Below are positions 34,129 to 46,137 of a DNA stretch of 64,000 bases, piece after piece (position 1 is the stretch's first letter; every line of letters begins with the position of its first letter). The stretch is from positions 78,905,980-78,969,979 of the forward strand of contig CP136063.1 of the NCBI GenBank assembly GCA_032622095.1. The letters run 5' to 3'. Below the pieces are notes generated by a model, which worked only from the letters and a program-made list of their open reading frames with translations, did not search any database and was not told the DNA's origin. Source of the stretch: Siphonodentalium dalli. Its lineage: Eukaryota; Mollusca; Scaphopoda; Gadilida; Siphonodentaliidae. The position numbers and the translations under genes are program-made.

Positions 34129-34941
34129 TTATTTGAACGCCTCGTAAGATTTTATTTTGATGTCATTTGCCAAGCAGTTCCAAACTTCGATTGTTTTTGG
34201 AAAGAAAGATTTCTTGAAGGTTTCTAGGTGACAAAAGTAGTTCTCAAAATCGTCCGCATTGCGCAAAAAGTAACGACTCGTATCACCGACGCGTGGAAGA
34301 AGAAGATCGGATAAAAATTGAGGGGCTTTACGATTGACAATTTTGTGCATAAGACATAATTTTTGTGCATCTCGACGAATCTGGAGGGGTTTCCATCCAA
34401 GTTCGGTAAGTAAATTGGCGTTCGATGAGGATCTAGTTAGGCCAGATACAACTCGCGCTGCGTCGTAATACAATTTGTCGAGTGTCGATTTGGTGATGTC
34501 AGGGGCTGAGTCCCAGACACAACTGCCGTATTCTAGTATGGGCAATAAATGTGTTTTGAATAATGTGTCGAGGGTCTTTCGTGACAACATATACTTTAAT
34601 TTTCGGAGTTGTGAAAGCACAGTGCAAGCATTTTTGTAGATGTGTTCTATGGCAAGGTCCCACTGAAGATCGGATTGCAGTACGATTCCTAGATGACAGT
34701 GATCTTCAACTATTTCGAGTTTGTTGGAACTGAATATGAGGTCTGCACTGCGCGGGAATGTTGATTGGTGGCCCTGAAATATCATTGCTTTCGTTTTTGA
34801 TGAGTTAAGGGAAACTAGCCATTTGCTAGTCCAACTATCAAGTGATGTAAGGTCGTTATTTATATGAACCACCAGATCTTCATAAGACGGTAGTAAATAG
34901 AATATACAGGTGTCATCTGCAAATAGGCGAACGTTTGACTT
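34129..34941 (-). pseudogene. Reverse transcriptase C-terminal part (LINE)
   Basis: Polymerase remnant of the LINE. The frame opens at the truncation point and within 10 codons reads VRLFADDTCIF, the RT motif with both catalytic aspartates (34912-34917). It continues through WLVSLNSSKTKAMIF, the LGIVLQSDLQWD box, the thumb-like LLPILEYGSCVWD, and ends KSYEAFK before a stop. About 270 codons without internal stops, so decay is mild. The preceding palm, fingers and endonuclease are missing, so the product cannot act alone. The reading frame shifts near 34.12 kb into the C-terminal zinc-finger-like part (33757-34115). Confidence 0.88.
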
Positions 34942-34948
34942 CTATGAT

Positions 34949-36967
34949 GCAACGCATGCTTAAACATAATGAACTTCACAGTCATAATGTAACACCCATC
35001 AAGTTCCTTTCAATCTGTTGATGTGAATCCTTCAACTGAATACGTTCTGCGAAGGGCAAGTTAAAGATGTGACTTTTGGTTGGTTTCTCTAATCAATGTT
35101 GCATATGAAGTTCAGCAGCCAATCCTCTGTTGTAAACAAGTGCACCGACCAGAGTATCCCCCCGCAAAGATCGCTCTCCGCTGAGGTTTACTGGTGTTCT
35201 TATTTGGCTTAATTCGAGATATTTCTGAATGTGTCGTGAGATAAAGGAACAACATCTATTACAAGACAACATTATCCTCGCGCAAATACGCACATAATCG
35301 ATGTGAAATACGGACATAATATGATTATTTTATTCTGAAATAAGCAGACAATGAACGCAATACCCGTTATTTCGTTTTATGGCGCGGGCTACAGTGAAAA
35401 CACGTGTTAAAAAGCGTACACGTGAACAGTCGTGAGTTGGCTTCTATGCGCCATTTTCAGCGCATATATCTGCACAGAATCTCCTCATCATTAGTCGATA
35501 ATGTGACTAAAACGCTCTAGTTTTCAGCACGTTATCGACTCAAAATATGGCAATTCTAAGCACATTATCTACCGAAAACAAGTGTTATTATAAGTAGATA
35601 TTGTGCGGATTTCTTTAGAGAACAGGCTGTACAAGCACACGTATATCTATACAGTTCATCACATCGTTAATATACAAAAGGTAAATTACGTCCCGTCTAA
35701 GATGACTGAGATGCAGGCATGGGCGCATAGTACGTACACTCCGGCGGGAAGGGTTGTAAATAATGGTTTTCGGAGAAATGGAGATATATAATTGAATTTG
35801 AGTTAGTAAGGGACAAAATGGGATGGTGTTATGATAGCAGGTGGCAGAGAGAGACGGGGGAATGAGAAACTAGTAGACAAGAGGGTGGCAGATGGAGTCG
35901 TGAGATGATGGTGTGTTTTCAATAATTGGGTTATTACGTGATTAAAAATGGTGCTCGTGTATATAATCGTCATGCGTCAGGCGCCATGAGAGGAAGTTAA
36001 TCACAATGGCCGTTAACTGCATATGGTTCATCACGACATCATGAACATACCACCATGGCGTTGCCAACGTAAGGACAGTGCATTAATGGAGACGTGTCAA
36101 CGGGTTTCTCAGCCCACAATCCCACAACTTTTCTGATACCCATGTAATCAGATATATCAAAGACAAATGACACGTCAAGCTTTCGCTAAAAATAATCCAC
36201 CACATACCGTAAGCAAAGGAACTTGCCCACCTGGCGTTCCGGTTTCATACGACAGTCATTTGTTATCAAAGATGGCATCAGAGTGGATCGGTCTCCTCGG
36301 GCTTATAAGCCTTTGTCGTATTGACCCACCGTGCGCAAGTTTTTGTTTTCAAAGATTTTACAGAAATATTCTTTTGATTTTGAAAGGACGTTGTCTTGTA
36401 AAAGTACAATCCACAGTGCCGCGTATATATACGAAGCACTGTAATTCCAAACAAGTATATGTAGGTCAATTAAATCTAGGTTCGATTCCAGAACAAAATT
36501 CGTTGGGGTAAGTTTACAACATGTACTACTACAGTAATATTTCATGTAATAAGGTTATAGAGAATACCAAAATTCGACATACTTATGAATTTAATTAATA
36601 AAGAATTTCAAGTCATAAAACTACGTCAACTAAATGGAAAACTATTAAATGCGTGTCTGCGTATGCTATGTGTGTCTGTATATGTGCATATTTCTCTGAA
36701 GCTGCATTGAATCTGGCTTCCATACATTCTTTAGTATTTGGCTGCAGGAAACCACATTTGCCTCGTGTATTCTATTTACACGTATGTTTGTATGTATGAG
36801 GAAAACGATATGTTAATAGTCTAGTTATCATCTCCTTGGTTATCAGAATATTGGATCATTCCTATTCGCTACACGTTCCTATTGCTACCGTTTGACACAA
36901 AACTTTCATGTAAATGTATACAGCGTGTCTGCGATCAATGTTACCAGCACTGAAGCATTTGCAGAAG
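34949..36967. other. Gene-free stretch
   Basis: Short frames only. The 114-codon frame at 36167-36511 (+) and the 74-codon frame at 35093-35317 (-) have no recognisable motif. Small palindromes such as AAAACACGTGTT at 35398. Confidence 0.35.
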
Positions 36968-37469
36968 TTAAAGGCACGTGAGGCCTTAGTTGTCGAAAAT
37001 ATTCATATTTGTTCCAATCACCGTAAACAGAAAAACATTAAAACACATACAGTTTCGTTCATATATACCATGACCATCGCGTAAACAGCATGTTATCATA
37101 AAGATTTACTATATTTTACCTAAGCAAGAGCCTGATTGTGTTACAGAAGACAGCACAATGCTACTGGCTAATCACACACAAATGGCATAAACGCTCTTTA
37201 TTCGTTCCATATCAGGAATTCACCAACAAAGAACGCTCTTTATGTTTACCATCATAATATAAACAAACACCAGAAAAGTAACTTTCTATGCTTTTGTTTA
37301 CATAACAATGGTCAAAGATATGACAATAACATACTGTTTATGCGATATTTCTTATTTGTATACGGACAAAGTCTGTCTACATTTTGTTGTTCTTTCTGTT
37401 TGTGGCGGTGTTTGACGGGTGGAAATATTTTCACAGGATACCCACCACCAAGGCCAACCGTACCTTTAA
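36968..37469. mobile_element. TTAA-flanked MITE (piggyBac-like), copy 1
   Basis: TTAAAGGCACGTGAGGCCTT at the left and AAGGCCAACCGTACCTTTAA at the right form imperfect inverted termini with TTAA at both borders. 502 bp, highly similar throughout to 53502-54003. It contains two AACGCTCTTTAT motifs (37190 and 37228) separated by an ATATCAGGAATTC spacer. TTAA targets point to piggyBac-type mobilisation (inference). Confidence 0.85.
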
Positions 37470-37799
37470 CAAAACTATATAGTTGCTACAAAACGCTTTC
37501 AGATTAACAAATTAACCCACACTGTATCACCATCACGATCGCCATCATTGTAATACCACAAACTACAAACAAAACTATACTCATCTCTCTAATGTACATA
37601 CTCAGTAATCTAATCAATTTAATTCGTACATCGAACCTGAAACAGGTAACACACAACACAATTTAAACATATCACTTATTATTTGTTGTAATTGTATGTG
37701 GAGATGAGCGATCTAAGTTGTAAAAACTTGTGTATCAATCCCAATTGTACATACATGATACAATAAAATATGTTTAAACTAAACTACCACATTGGATGT

Positions 37800-37890
37800 G
37801 GTTAAATATACGGGTGGCCTTCGCGGTGGGTACTGCTGTTAAAATAGTCACATCCGTTTAAAACCACCATAAGCAGAAAGAATATTCGTC
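37800..37890. mobile_element. Fragment of the TTAA MITE, inverted
   Basis: GGTGGCCTTCGCGGTGGGTA and AACCACCATAAGCAGAAAGA match the reverse complement of the right end of 36968-37469. Diverged fragment of about 90 bp. Confidence 0.6.
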
Positions 37891-38369
37891 GTCACTCAAT
37901 AGTCTGGTGTTGAATGGTCACATTGATTCAAAATAAAAAAACAATCACTTCGGTGTAGTGTTTTGTAGATAATATCGTATTCATACTATCATTACACTAT
38001 ACTATTAGTATATACTTGAGGAAATGTTCATAATTTGGTAATTTTTATTTCTAAATTATAACCTATAAGAGTATACGATGGTAGTCGAATAATTCTGACC
38101 CAACATAAGTAACATCGGGCGGTTCAATGAAATTAGAGTAGGAAAACTCAATTAGGAAATTTTGACTTACGGGTGTGACATAATAGTTCAAAGTTGGATA
38201 TTTGAAACATAATCAAAGAAATTGGTTAGAAACTCTGAATTAGAAATTCTCTGCATAAAAGCTGCGACAAAACTGGAGACCATAACATGAGCGTAAAGAA
38301 GGTGAAATAAATAATAAGGACACGAACAAAAGGGCCGCTAGCTCCACAATATACGCTGGGTTCGCGCTG

Positions 38370-38905
38370 CCACTTGCCAAATTTGCCATTGGCAAAAATA
38401 ATTCACATTTGGCAAAATATATTTTCATTTGGCAAACGTTTTGGCAGGTCACTTTTTAATTCCTCAAATAGTTGAGAAATATTGGTCAATCATTACCAAT
38501 AATTTCGGGAAACTCTCACAACATAATTATATTAGTGGTGTTTCGTAGGGTTTAGGGAAAGTTAACACCTCTGTTAAGATGTAGTAATCTCATAGCATTA
38601 GTACTGATGGTTGGAAGGATTACTAGTCGTCCTGCGATGTGCCCTTCTCATGGAGAAACCATTCTACCATTTTATAGTTCGGTGATTGGGTTATTGTTAT
38701 ATGATAAACCACAATAGAGATGCGAGTATAATTAATTATTAACTAACTGCTTTTCTATCGATATCAAAAGTCGTTCTAACCGCGAGTGTCGAAGCATAAG
38801 ATTTAAGGTTTACAGAAAATGATACTATCATGGATAGCATTTGGCAATTGCTAAAATAATTTAGCAAAAACTATTTTCATTTGGCAAACTATTTGTCAAA
38901 AATAA
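38370..38905. repeat. TTTGGCAAA repeats
   Basis: TTTGGCAAA and its complement appear clustered at 38373-38446 and 38838-38900 (CATTTGGCAAAATATATTTT, CATTTGGCAAACTATTTG). The two clusters share word order, suggesting the two ends of a decayed element. Confidence 0.45.
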
Positions 38906-39084
38906 ATTTCGGTCCAGCTGGGATATACAAGTTCCCGTCCCACGACGAACACCAACCGCTAGAAGTGCACATTCGTTATGTACGTATGGAAATTGTTTTT
39001 GATTTGTTTGTTTTTTCATCCTGATAATATCATAGCATGTTCTATGTGCACTGACATACATGGGAAATGTTCGTATCCAAACAT

Positions 39085-39603
39085 TTAATGATGCGGGCGG
39101 CGTTGGCGTTGGGTATGCTGATAAAATATTCAGCTTCGTCAAAAACCGCCATAAATAGAAAGAATAGTAAAATATAGACAGACTTTCTTCTTATACCAAT
39201 CAGAAATAGCATGAATAGTATGTTGTTGTCAAATGTATTTCCTTTGTTATGTAAAAAGCAAAAAATATTACAGAACCTGGCTTTTGTTAAGATCCGGATA
39301 TGGTAAACATAAAGAACGTTATTTGTTACTGTTTTCCTGATATGGAAATAATAAAGAGAGTTTATACATTATCATTTGTGTGTGATTAACCAATATAATT
39401 GCGCTGTGTTATGTAAACAGTTATGTAACACGAACAGGTTCTTGTTTACGTACATCATCGTACGTCTTGACGACAATATACTATTTACGCGCTGATTATG
39501 TTTGGTATATGAGCAAAACTATATATATATTAATATTCCTTCCGTTGATGGCGATTTGAACAAATATGAATATTTCAGCAACGAACGCCACCCGTGCCTT
39601 TAA
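39085..39603. mobile_element. TTAA MITE, diverged copy 3, inverted
   Basis: Reverse-complement relative of 36968-37469: starts TTAATGATGCGGGCGGCGTT, contains CGTCAAAAACCGCCATAAAT and AACATAAAGAACGTTATTTG, ends GCCACCCGTGCCTTTAA. TTAA at both borders. Much older than the other two copies. It overlaps the start of a 78-codon frame (39566-39802), which therefore is not a gene. Confidence 0.75.
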
Positions 39604-39767
39604 CGCAGGCCTTATTATTCAAACAAATCATGCAACGAAGAGCATTCGAATTTCGACCGCATGTGTTATACCAGCCATTTGCATTTATGCGCACATGGCT
39701 TGCCATACAATACAAGTTTCATGCAACTCAGTTAGGCCTACCCGTAGTCGTGTTCCAGTGCAACGAA

Positions 39768-40015
39768 GCCTTGAAATAGTGTGTCTATCATTTGCAGAAT
39801 GAGGTCCCCAGAGGGTGAATTTAGTGATACTACCCCGCATAGCGGGCTAGCATCACCAAATTCACCCTCTGGTAACCTCATTCTGCCGAGGTGTAAGCAG
39901 AATGAGGTCCCCAGACGGTGAATTTGGTGATGCTAACCCGCTATGCGGGGTAGCATCACTAAATTCACCCTCTGGGGACCACATTCTGCAAATGACAGGC
40001 ACACTATTTCAAGGC
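39768..40015. repeat. Four-module palindrome (double hairpin)
   Basis: A module of about 50 bp (GCAGAATGAGGTCCCCAGA ... TGAATTT(A/G)GTGAT ... CCCGC(A/T)(T/A)(A/G)GCGGG) occurs four times, alternately + and -. Pairs 1-2 and 3-4 each fold into a hairpin with tip CCCGCATAGCGGG or CCCGCTATGCGGG. The outer flanks GCCTTGAAATAGTGTGTCT and GGCACACTATTTCAAGGC also pair, so the whole 248 bases can form a cruciform-like structure. Confidence 0.93.
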
Positions 40016-40475
40016 TTGAATGCAACTATCCACAGAATGCGAACTGCAAGTCACTGAAATCATTCCATGACATTAGTGATGTTTTCGTCCCTATTTGAAC
40101 CTGGTCTTCTGTTTTGGCTTAGCGTATTATTTATGGAAAATCTGAATTCGATTTCTAGACACATATTTCGCACAAGAACTTTTTTTTGTTTGTAACATAT
40201 CTATTTTGTCTCCCAATATATACACTATTGACTATTTAATGATGATGTGGAGGTAATGAATACTGAGGGATTGGAGCATAAGTTATGCAAAGGCCCGTTC
40301 CAAACGACGGATTTTTGTCGACTCGAATCTAATTGTATTAAATCCGTCGGTGATGCGACTGCGGTCAATTTTGTTTCAGACGGACGCATCTTCGTCGCGT
40401 CGAATCTAATACATCGGTCGATTTATTTAAAGGTGGATTCCCGGTTACCGTCACAAAATGACGAGGCCTGTATGT
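40016..40475. other. Short gap with a small direct repeat
   Basis: CGTCGAATCTAAT-like words (GTCGACTCGAATCTAAT at 40317, GTCGCGTCGAATCTAAT at 40394) occur twice, each preceded by ACGGA(C/T). An open frame of 80 codons runs across them; no domain seen. Confidence 0.4.
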
Positions 40476-42828
40476 ATTTTGAGAAATAGGTCATTACGGG
40501 AGCAGATACTAAGCGCGATCACTATATTTGATGGCTCTGACGTGTTTGACCTTATATTGCACCACACACGCACAACTGTGCGTAATAGAGTACAGTTATT
40601 TGGGCAGGTGCACCACCTTAGCATCTAAAAATGATGGGACGCAGCTGGGAATTCGAGAAATAGGTCACCACGGGAGCAGATACTATGCGTTATCACGATA
40701 TTTGATGGTTCTGATGTGTTTGACGTTATATTGCACCACACCACACAGTTATTTGACCACCCTAGCATTTAAAAATGATGGGACGCAGCTGGGATTTTCG
40801 GAAGTAGGTCATAACGGGAGCAGATATTAAAGGCGATTACTATATTTGATGGCTCTGACGTGTTTGACCGTATATTACACCACATTCGCACAACTGGGCG
40901 TTATGCAGTGGAGATATTTGGACAGGTACATCACCCTAGCATCTAAAAATGATGGGACGCAGCTGGGATTTTCAGAAATAGGTCACCACGGGAGAAGATA
41001 CTATGCGCAATCACGATATTTGATGGTTCTGACGAGTTTTGACCTTATATTGCAGCACATTCGGACCTGTGCGTCATATAGTGGATTTATTTGGGCGGAT
41101 ACACCACCCTAGCATCTAAAAATGATGGGATGCAGCCGGGATTTTCAGAAATAGGTCACCACGGGAGAAGATACTATGCGCGATCACGATATTTGATGGT
41201 TGTGATGTGTTTGACGTTATATTGCACCACATACGCACAGCTGTGCGTCATAGAGTGCACTTATTTGGACAGGAGCCCCACCCTAGCATCTAAAAATGAT
41301 GGGACGCAGCTGGTATTTTGAGAAATAGGTCACCACGGGAAAAGATACTATGCGCGATCACGATATTTGATGGTTCTGATATGTTTGACATTATATTGCA
41401 CCACATACGCACAACTGTGCGTCATAGAGTGGAGTTATTTGGGCAGGGGCACTAGCCTAGCATCTAAAAATGATGGGACGCAGCTGGGATTTTCAGAAAT
41501 AGGGCACCACGGGAGAAGATATTATGATTGATGAACGATATTTGATGGTTCTGATGTGTTTGACGTTATATTGCACCACTTATGCACAACTGTGCGCCAT
41601 AGAGTGCCCTTATTTGGGCAGGAGCCCCACCCTAGCATCTAAAAATGATGGGACGCAGCTTGTATTTTGAGAAATAGGTCACCACGGGAGAAGATACTAT
41701 GCGCAATCACGATATTTGATGGTTCTGATGTGTTTTACCTTATATTGCACCACACACGCACAGCTGTGCGTCATATAGTGCACTTATTTGGACAGGATCC
41801 CCACCTAGCATCTAAAAATGATGGGACGCAGCTGGGATTTTGAGAAATAGGTCATCACGGGAGCAGATACTATGCGTTATCACGATATTTAATGGTTCTG
41901 ATGTGTTTGACGTTATATTGCACCACATACGCACAACTGTGCGTCATAGAGTGGAATTATTTGGGCAGATGCACTACCCTAGCATTTAAAAATGATAGGA
42001 CGCAGTTGGGATTTTCAGAATTAGGTCATTACGGGAGCAGATACTAAGCGCGATCATTATATATGATGGCTCTGACGTGTTTGACCTTATATTGCACCAC
42101 ATTCGCACAACTGTGCGTCATGCAGTGGATATATTTGGACAGGTACACCACCCTAGCAATTATAAATGATGGGACGCAGCTGGGATTTTCAGAAATAGGT
42201 CACCACGGCAGAAGATACTATGATTGATGAACGATATGTGATGGTTATGATGTGTTTGATATTATATTGCACCACATACGCACAAGTGTGCGTCATATAG
42301 TGCCGTTATTTGGGCAGGTGCACCACCCTAGCATCTAAAAATTATGGGACGCAGCTGGGATTTTCAGATATAGGTCATCACGGGAGCATATACTAAGCGC
42401 ATCACTATATTTGATGGCTGTGACGTGTTTGACCTTATATTGCACTACATACGCACAACTGTGCGCCATGCAGTGGAGATATATGGACAGGTACATCACC
42501 CGAGCATCTAAAAATGATGGGACGCAGTTGGGATTTTGAGAAATAGGTCACCACGGGAGAAGATACTATTCGCGATCACGATATTTGATGGTTCTGATGT
42601 GTTTGACCTTATATTGCACCACATACGCACATATGTGCGTCATAGAGTGCACTTATTTGGGCAGGAACCCCACCCTAGCATCTAAAATGATGGGACGCAG
42701 CTGGGATTTTGAGAAATAGGTCACCACGGGAGCAGATACTATGCGTTATCACGATATTTGATGGTTCTGATGTGTCTGACGTTATATTGCACCACACACG
42801 CACAACTGTGCGCCATAGAGTGGAGTTA
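40476..42828. repeat. Satellite, 174-bp unit, about 13.5 copies
   Basis: GATGGGACGCAGCTGG recurs at about 40633, 40777, 40951, 41124, 41298, 41472, 41647, 41820, 41994, 42168, 42343, 42516 and 42689: period 173-175 bp, with one shortened unit of 144. Each unit holds GAAATAGGTCACCACGGGAG, ATATTTGATGGTTCTGA and the palindromic CGCACAACTGTGCG. Because 174 is 58 codons, frames persist across units and give repetitive open frames (40528-41321); these contain stops in other units and are not genes. Confidence 0.97.
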
Positions 42829-43076
42829 TACAGCGAATTCGCCTTTAAATCTTGTGTTTTCGTAACAAGTGTCAGAACAGCATAAAAAAATACTGTCATA
42901 TTTTAGACCACACCAAAAAATTCAAACTTCACTACAAAGGATTAATTCCTGTGCCAATGGTTATTTTACCTATGGGAAATCACAGGGAAGAGGTGGCATG
43001 ATTTTGTTATGCAAAGAGCACACAATTCGGCTATTGACCAATCCGGGTCCAGTGTCTATTTTATTCTCTCCTATAT
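42829..43076. other. Spacer between two arrays
   Basis: No supported feature. Confidence 0.4.
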
Positions 43077-43845
43077 ACCCATATAAAAATGTACCTGGGT
43101 AAATCCACCCAGGTTTTTTGGGCCGAAACCCAGGTAAAAATCTATCTACCAAGATATCCACCAACCATCAAGACCCCCTGAAACCTGGGTTTTACCATGA
43201 TTTACCCACCTGAAACTGGATAAAAACCCCTGGTATGGATAAACCTGGGTGTATTTACACAGGTGTACCCTACCTGGGTGTTTCCCACCCAGGTGTACCC
43301 TGGTGTTTCCTACCTGGGTGTTTCCCCCACCCAGGTGTACCATGGTGTTATTGACCCAGGTGTTTCCCCCACCCAGGTGTACCATGGTGTTATTTACCCA
43401 GGTGTACCCTGGTGTTTCCTACCTGGGTGTTTCCCCCACCCAGGTGTACCATGGTGTTATTCACCCAGGTGTTTCCCCCACCCAGGTGTACCATGGTGTT
43501 ATTCACCCAGGTGTACCCTGATGTTTCCTATCTGGGTGTTCCCCACCCAGGTGTACCTTGATGTTTCCAACCCAGGTGTACCTTGGTGTTTTCTTACGCC
43601 GGTGGATTTCCCACTGAGATGCACCTGGGTTAGAAAACACCAAGGTACACACAGGTAAGGAAACACCAAGGTACACCTGGGCAGGAAAACACCAAGGTAC
43701 ACCTGGGTAAGAAAACACCAAGGTACACCTGGGTAAGAAAACACCAAGGTACAACTGGGTGGGAAACACCAAGGTACACATGGGTAGGAAACACCAAGGA
43801 ACACCTGGGTGAATAACACCAAGGTACACCTGGGTGGGGATACCA
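43077..43845. repeat. Inverted CACCCAGGTGTACC minisatellite
   Basis: The left half (43240-43590) is a tandem array of CACCCAGGTGTACC-(C/A)TGGTGTT units of about 20-50 bp. The right half (43620-43845) is the same unit inverted (AACACCAAGGTACACCTGGG). The centre is near 43600. The element starts ACCCATATAAAAATGTACCT at 43077, the exact complement of the end of a related element at 57158. Cys/Pro/Val-rich frames on both strands are translations of the repeat. Confidence 0.9.
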
Positions 43846-45364
43846 AAGTGAAATGATGAGGATGGCAATGAAGTAGATTTGGATGGGATGCAGGGGTATT
43901 GTTATCAATGGAGTTGTTTTAGTATAATAGAACATTAAGGAAACTGATTGTGCAGCAATACAAGTTTATTCAAGGACAACAAACTAACTAAAGATAAAAT
44001 ACATGTATAGAAACACATGTAATACATAAATATATAAACTCATTAAACTGCATGGGTTAAAACATACTGACAACAAGAGTTGGGTTAAAATTTTGATTAA
44101 AAAACACTTACAAATTCCCTCTGCATATATGTATATGGTATGTTAGGCAAGTTACATGTACATGTAGTTGCAATGTATACCGGTACATGACCTACCGGTG
44201 GACACAAAAATCATTATTTTAGTTCCAATGTCATTTACCAGTATACATGTACATGTTGTACCTTGCAACTACATCTACAGTGAGGTAGTTTTGTCTCATT
44301 TAAACTTTCTAAATGGGTTTCTCCCTTTGAAGGACATAAACTAATGTGAGTACACACATGAGCTGTGATGTGAAATACACACCAAAAAATTATTTCTTAG
44401 TCTAAGGACATATTTCCTGTCATTATCTCACTGCCTACAAATATATATTTGTAATAGTGTGCTGTAATGCTCCAGAAATAGTCATATTTTGTCCTGGTTC
44501 ATAAGAACACATTATTTCTTAGTGTTAGAAGGACATGTTGCCTATTATTATTTGACTCATAAACCCCCAAATGTACATGTAAGCAGAACATTTGGGAAAG
44601 AGACACACCATCTTTATCCTTTTTTTTTATATCAGTAGCAATTGATCAGATATCAAAATATGCTATATAAAATAGATTTCAGATGGTAGAGATTAAACAA
44701 TCACATTAATTGCACCAACTCGAAACAGTTAACATACCCTGTAGAATACAGACTATGATCAAGGAGGGTGTCACACACACCCCCATCCCGCTTTGACATG
44801 CGATATTCAGGCCATTTTCAGGTGGTATGCTATATACATACCCAATGTTATCTGGTACCAGGATTTCACACGGTAATATGACCGGCATTCATGATTCAGC
44901 AAAAAGGCTAGTATGCAGATATAATACCGGTAGCAGAAAATTATACAAATTTTGAGTATTTTCCAGCCTAAACAGACCCAAGTGATATATTTTTATCTAA
45001 TTCAGTCTAATACCTCTTGATATGTTGATGTTTTGGATACTATTTCAGCAAATGTGAGAAAACTGTGAACTGGTATTCAGTATGCATGGGTGGTAGGAGG
45101 GGTAACACCCTCATAAAGGCCACTCACAATTGAATACACCAGTATGGAAGGTGTCACCACCCCCCACCTCCCTGGCCCCAATACCAGTTAATGTAAAAGG
45201 TTGAATCATGCGTACCAGTTACAAGTAAGGAAATATTGAATGAAAACTAATATTACACTAATAATATAGTTTTCATATACATGAACTAGTATTTGCTGAA
45301 GTTGTATCCATAACTTCTACATACCTATAGATAATAGATTGAATAAAAGGACATCCGGCCACAG
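43846..45364. other. Gene-free stretch
   Basis: Many ACATGTACATGTA words and TACCGGTA. No gene or repeat family that I can support. Confidence 0.4.
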
Positions 45365-45767
45365 TGTCCCCCGAAAAAGTGGCTTCATTGGGGCATCAGC
45401 TTGTCTGAAAAAAATATCAAGGACCCTAAATCCGATACTACATTTCAGAACAATCCAACCAGTGTCCCATGAAATGGTGAATAATAAACTATCATACTAA
45501 ATTTGATTCAGATATGATCACACAAACTAAAATTATGATCCGGAAACCAGAAATTAACACGATTCTAAGTTGAAAAAGGACCATAACTCTCGGAAATATG
45601 GGCAGAGCAAACCCATATTCGAACTTTATCTTTATTTTGGTCTGATAAACTCACATACCAAATTTGCTTTTGATCTAATAACCGAAACTAAAGTTATCAT
45701 CTGGAAACCATTTCCGGACAGACGGACACCGGCTATTTTAATAGTCCCCCGAAATTTTCGGGGGACA
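45365..45767. mobile_element. MITE with TGTCCCCCGAAAA termini
   Basis: TGTCCCCCGAAAA at the left and TTTTCGGGGGACA at the right are exact inverted repeats. The interior contains AAGGACCATAACTCTCGGAA and CGGACAGACGGACACCGG, a motif combination common in short dispersed elements of marine invertebrates (from general knowledge). Non-coding. Confidence 0.7.
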
Positions 45768-46137
45768 ATTACATCATAAATGTCATTTGGGCTGGAAAAT
45801 AGTAAAACAAAATTAATTTTGTGCTAGAAAAGCTGCGAACCAGCCTTTTTGTTGAATCCTGAATACCGGAATACCGGTTAAACTGCGCAAATGAATCCCG
45901 ACTACCAAATTAGCAGAGGGGTATGAATCATGCATGCCACCTGAAAATTGTGCATCAATGTTTTCAATTTACTTCATTTACAAGTACATGTACCTGTACA
46001 AGTAAGTACATGTAGCTGATTCACCTAACAATTTTTTTTATTTTCAAATATGTGAGATCCAAGCGGAAATCATGAGTACTGTGCATTAGTCCGAGAGTCT
46101 GATAACCTGGGTGTTTGGTTATTATAGAGTGTACATT

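Larger units (their letters stand above)
33304..34948 (-). mobile_element. 5'-truncated LINE (CR1/jockey-like) with 8-bp TSD
   Basis: TCTATGAT occurs at 33304-33311 and again at 34941-34948, bracketing a minus-strand non-LTR retrotransposon fragment of 1629 bp. The 3' end of the element (low coordinate) is an AAATCAAATCAAATC-like short tandem tail, as in LINEs with repeat tails. The 5' end falls just upstream of the FADDT catalytic motif, so truncation removed the endonuclease and most of the polymerase. The matched flanks show it arrived as a truncated copy. Confidence 0.88.

Noticed and set aside
36167-36511. 114-codon + frame
   Set aside because: No recognisable motif, no splice or promoter context, and opposing frames overlap it.
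39566-39802. 78-codon + frame
   Set aside because: Its start lies inside the end of a TTAA MITE and its end inside the four-module palindrome.
40528-41321. Series of repetitive + frames (LTCLTLYCTT..., SKNDGTQLG)
   Set aside because: Translation of the 174-bp satellite, whose length is divisible by three; other units carry stops and there is no start or splice context.
43146-43935. Cys/Pro/Val-rich frames on both strands
   Set aside because: Translations of the inverted CACCCAGGTGTACC minisatellite; open in several frames at once.
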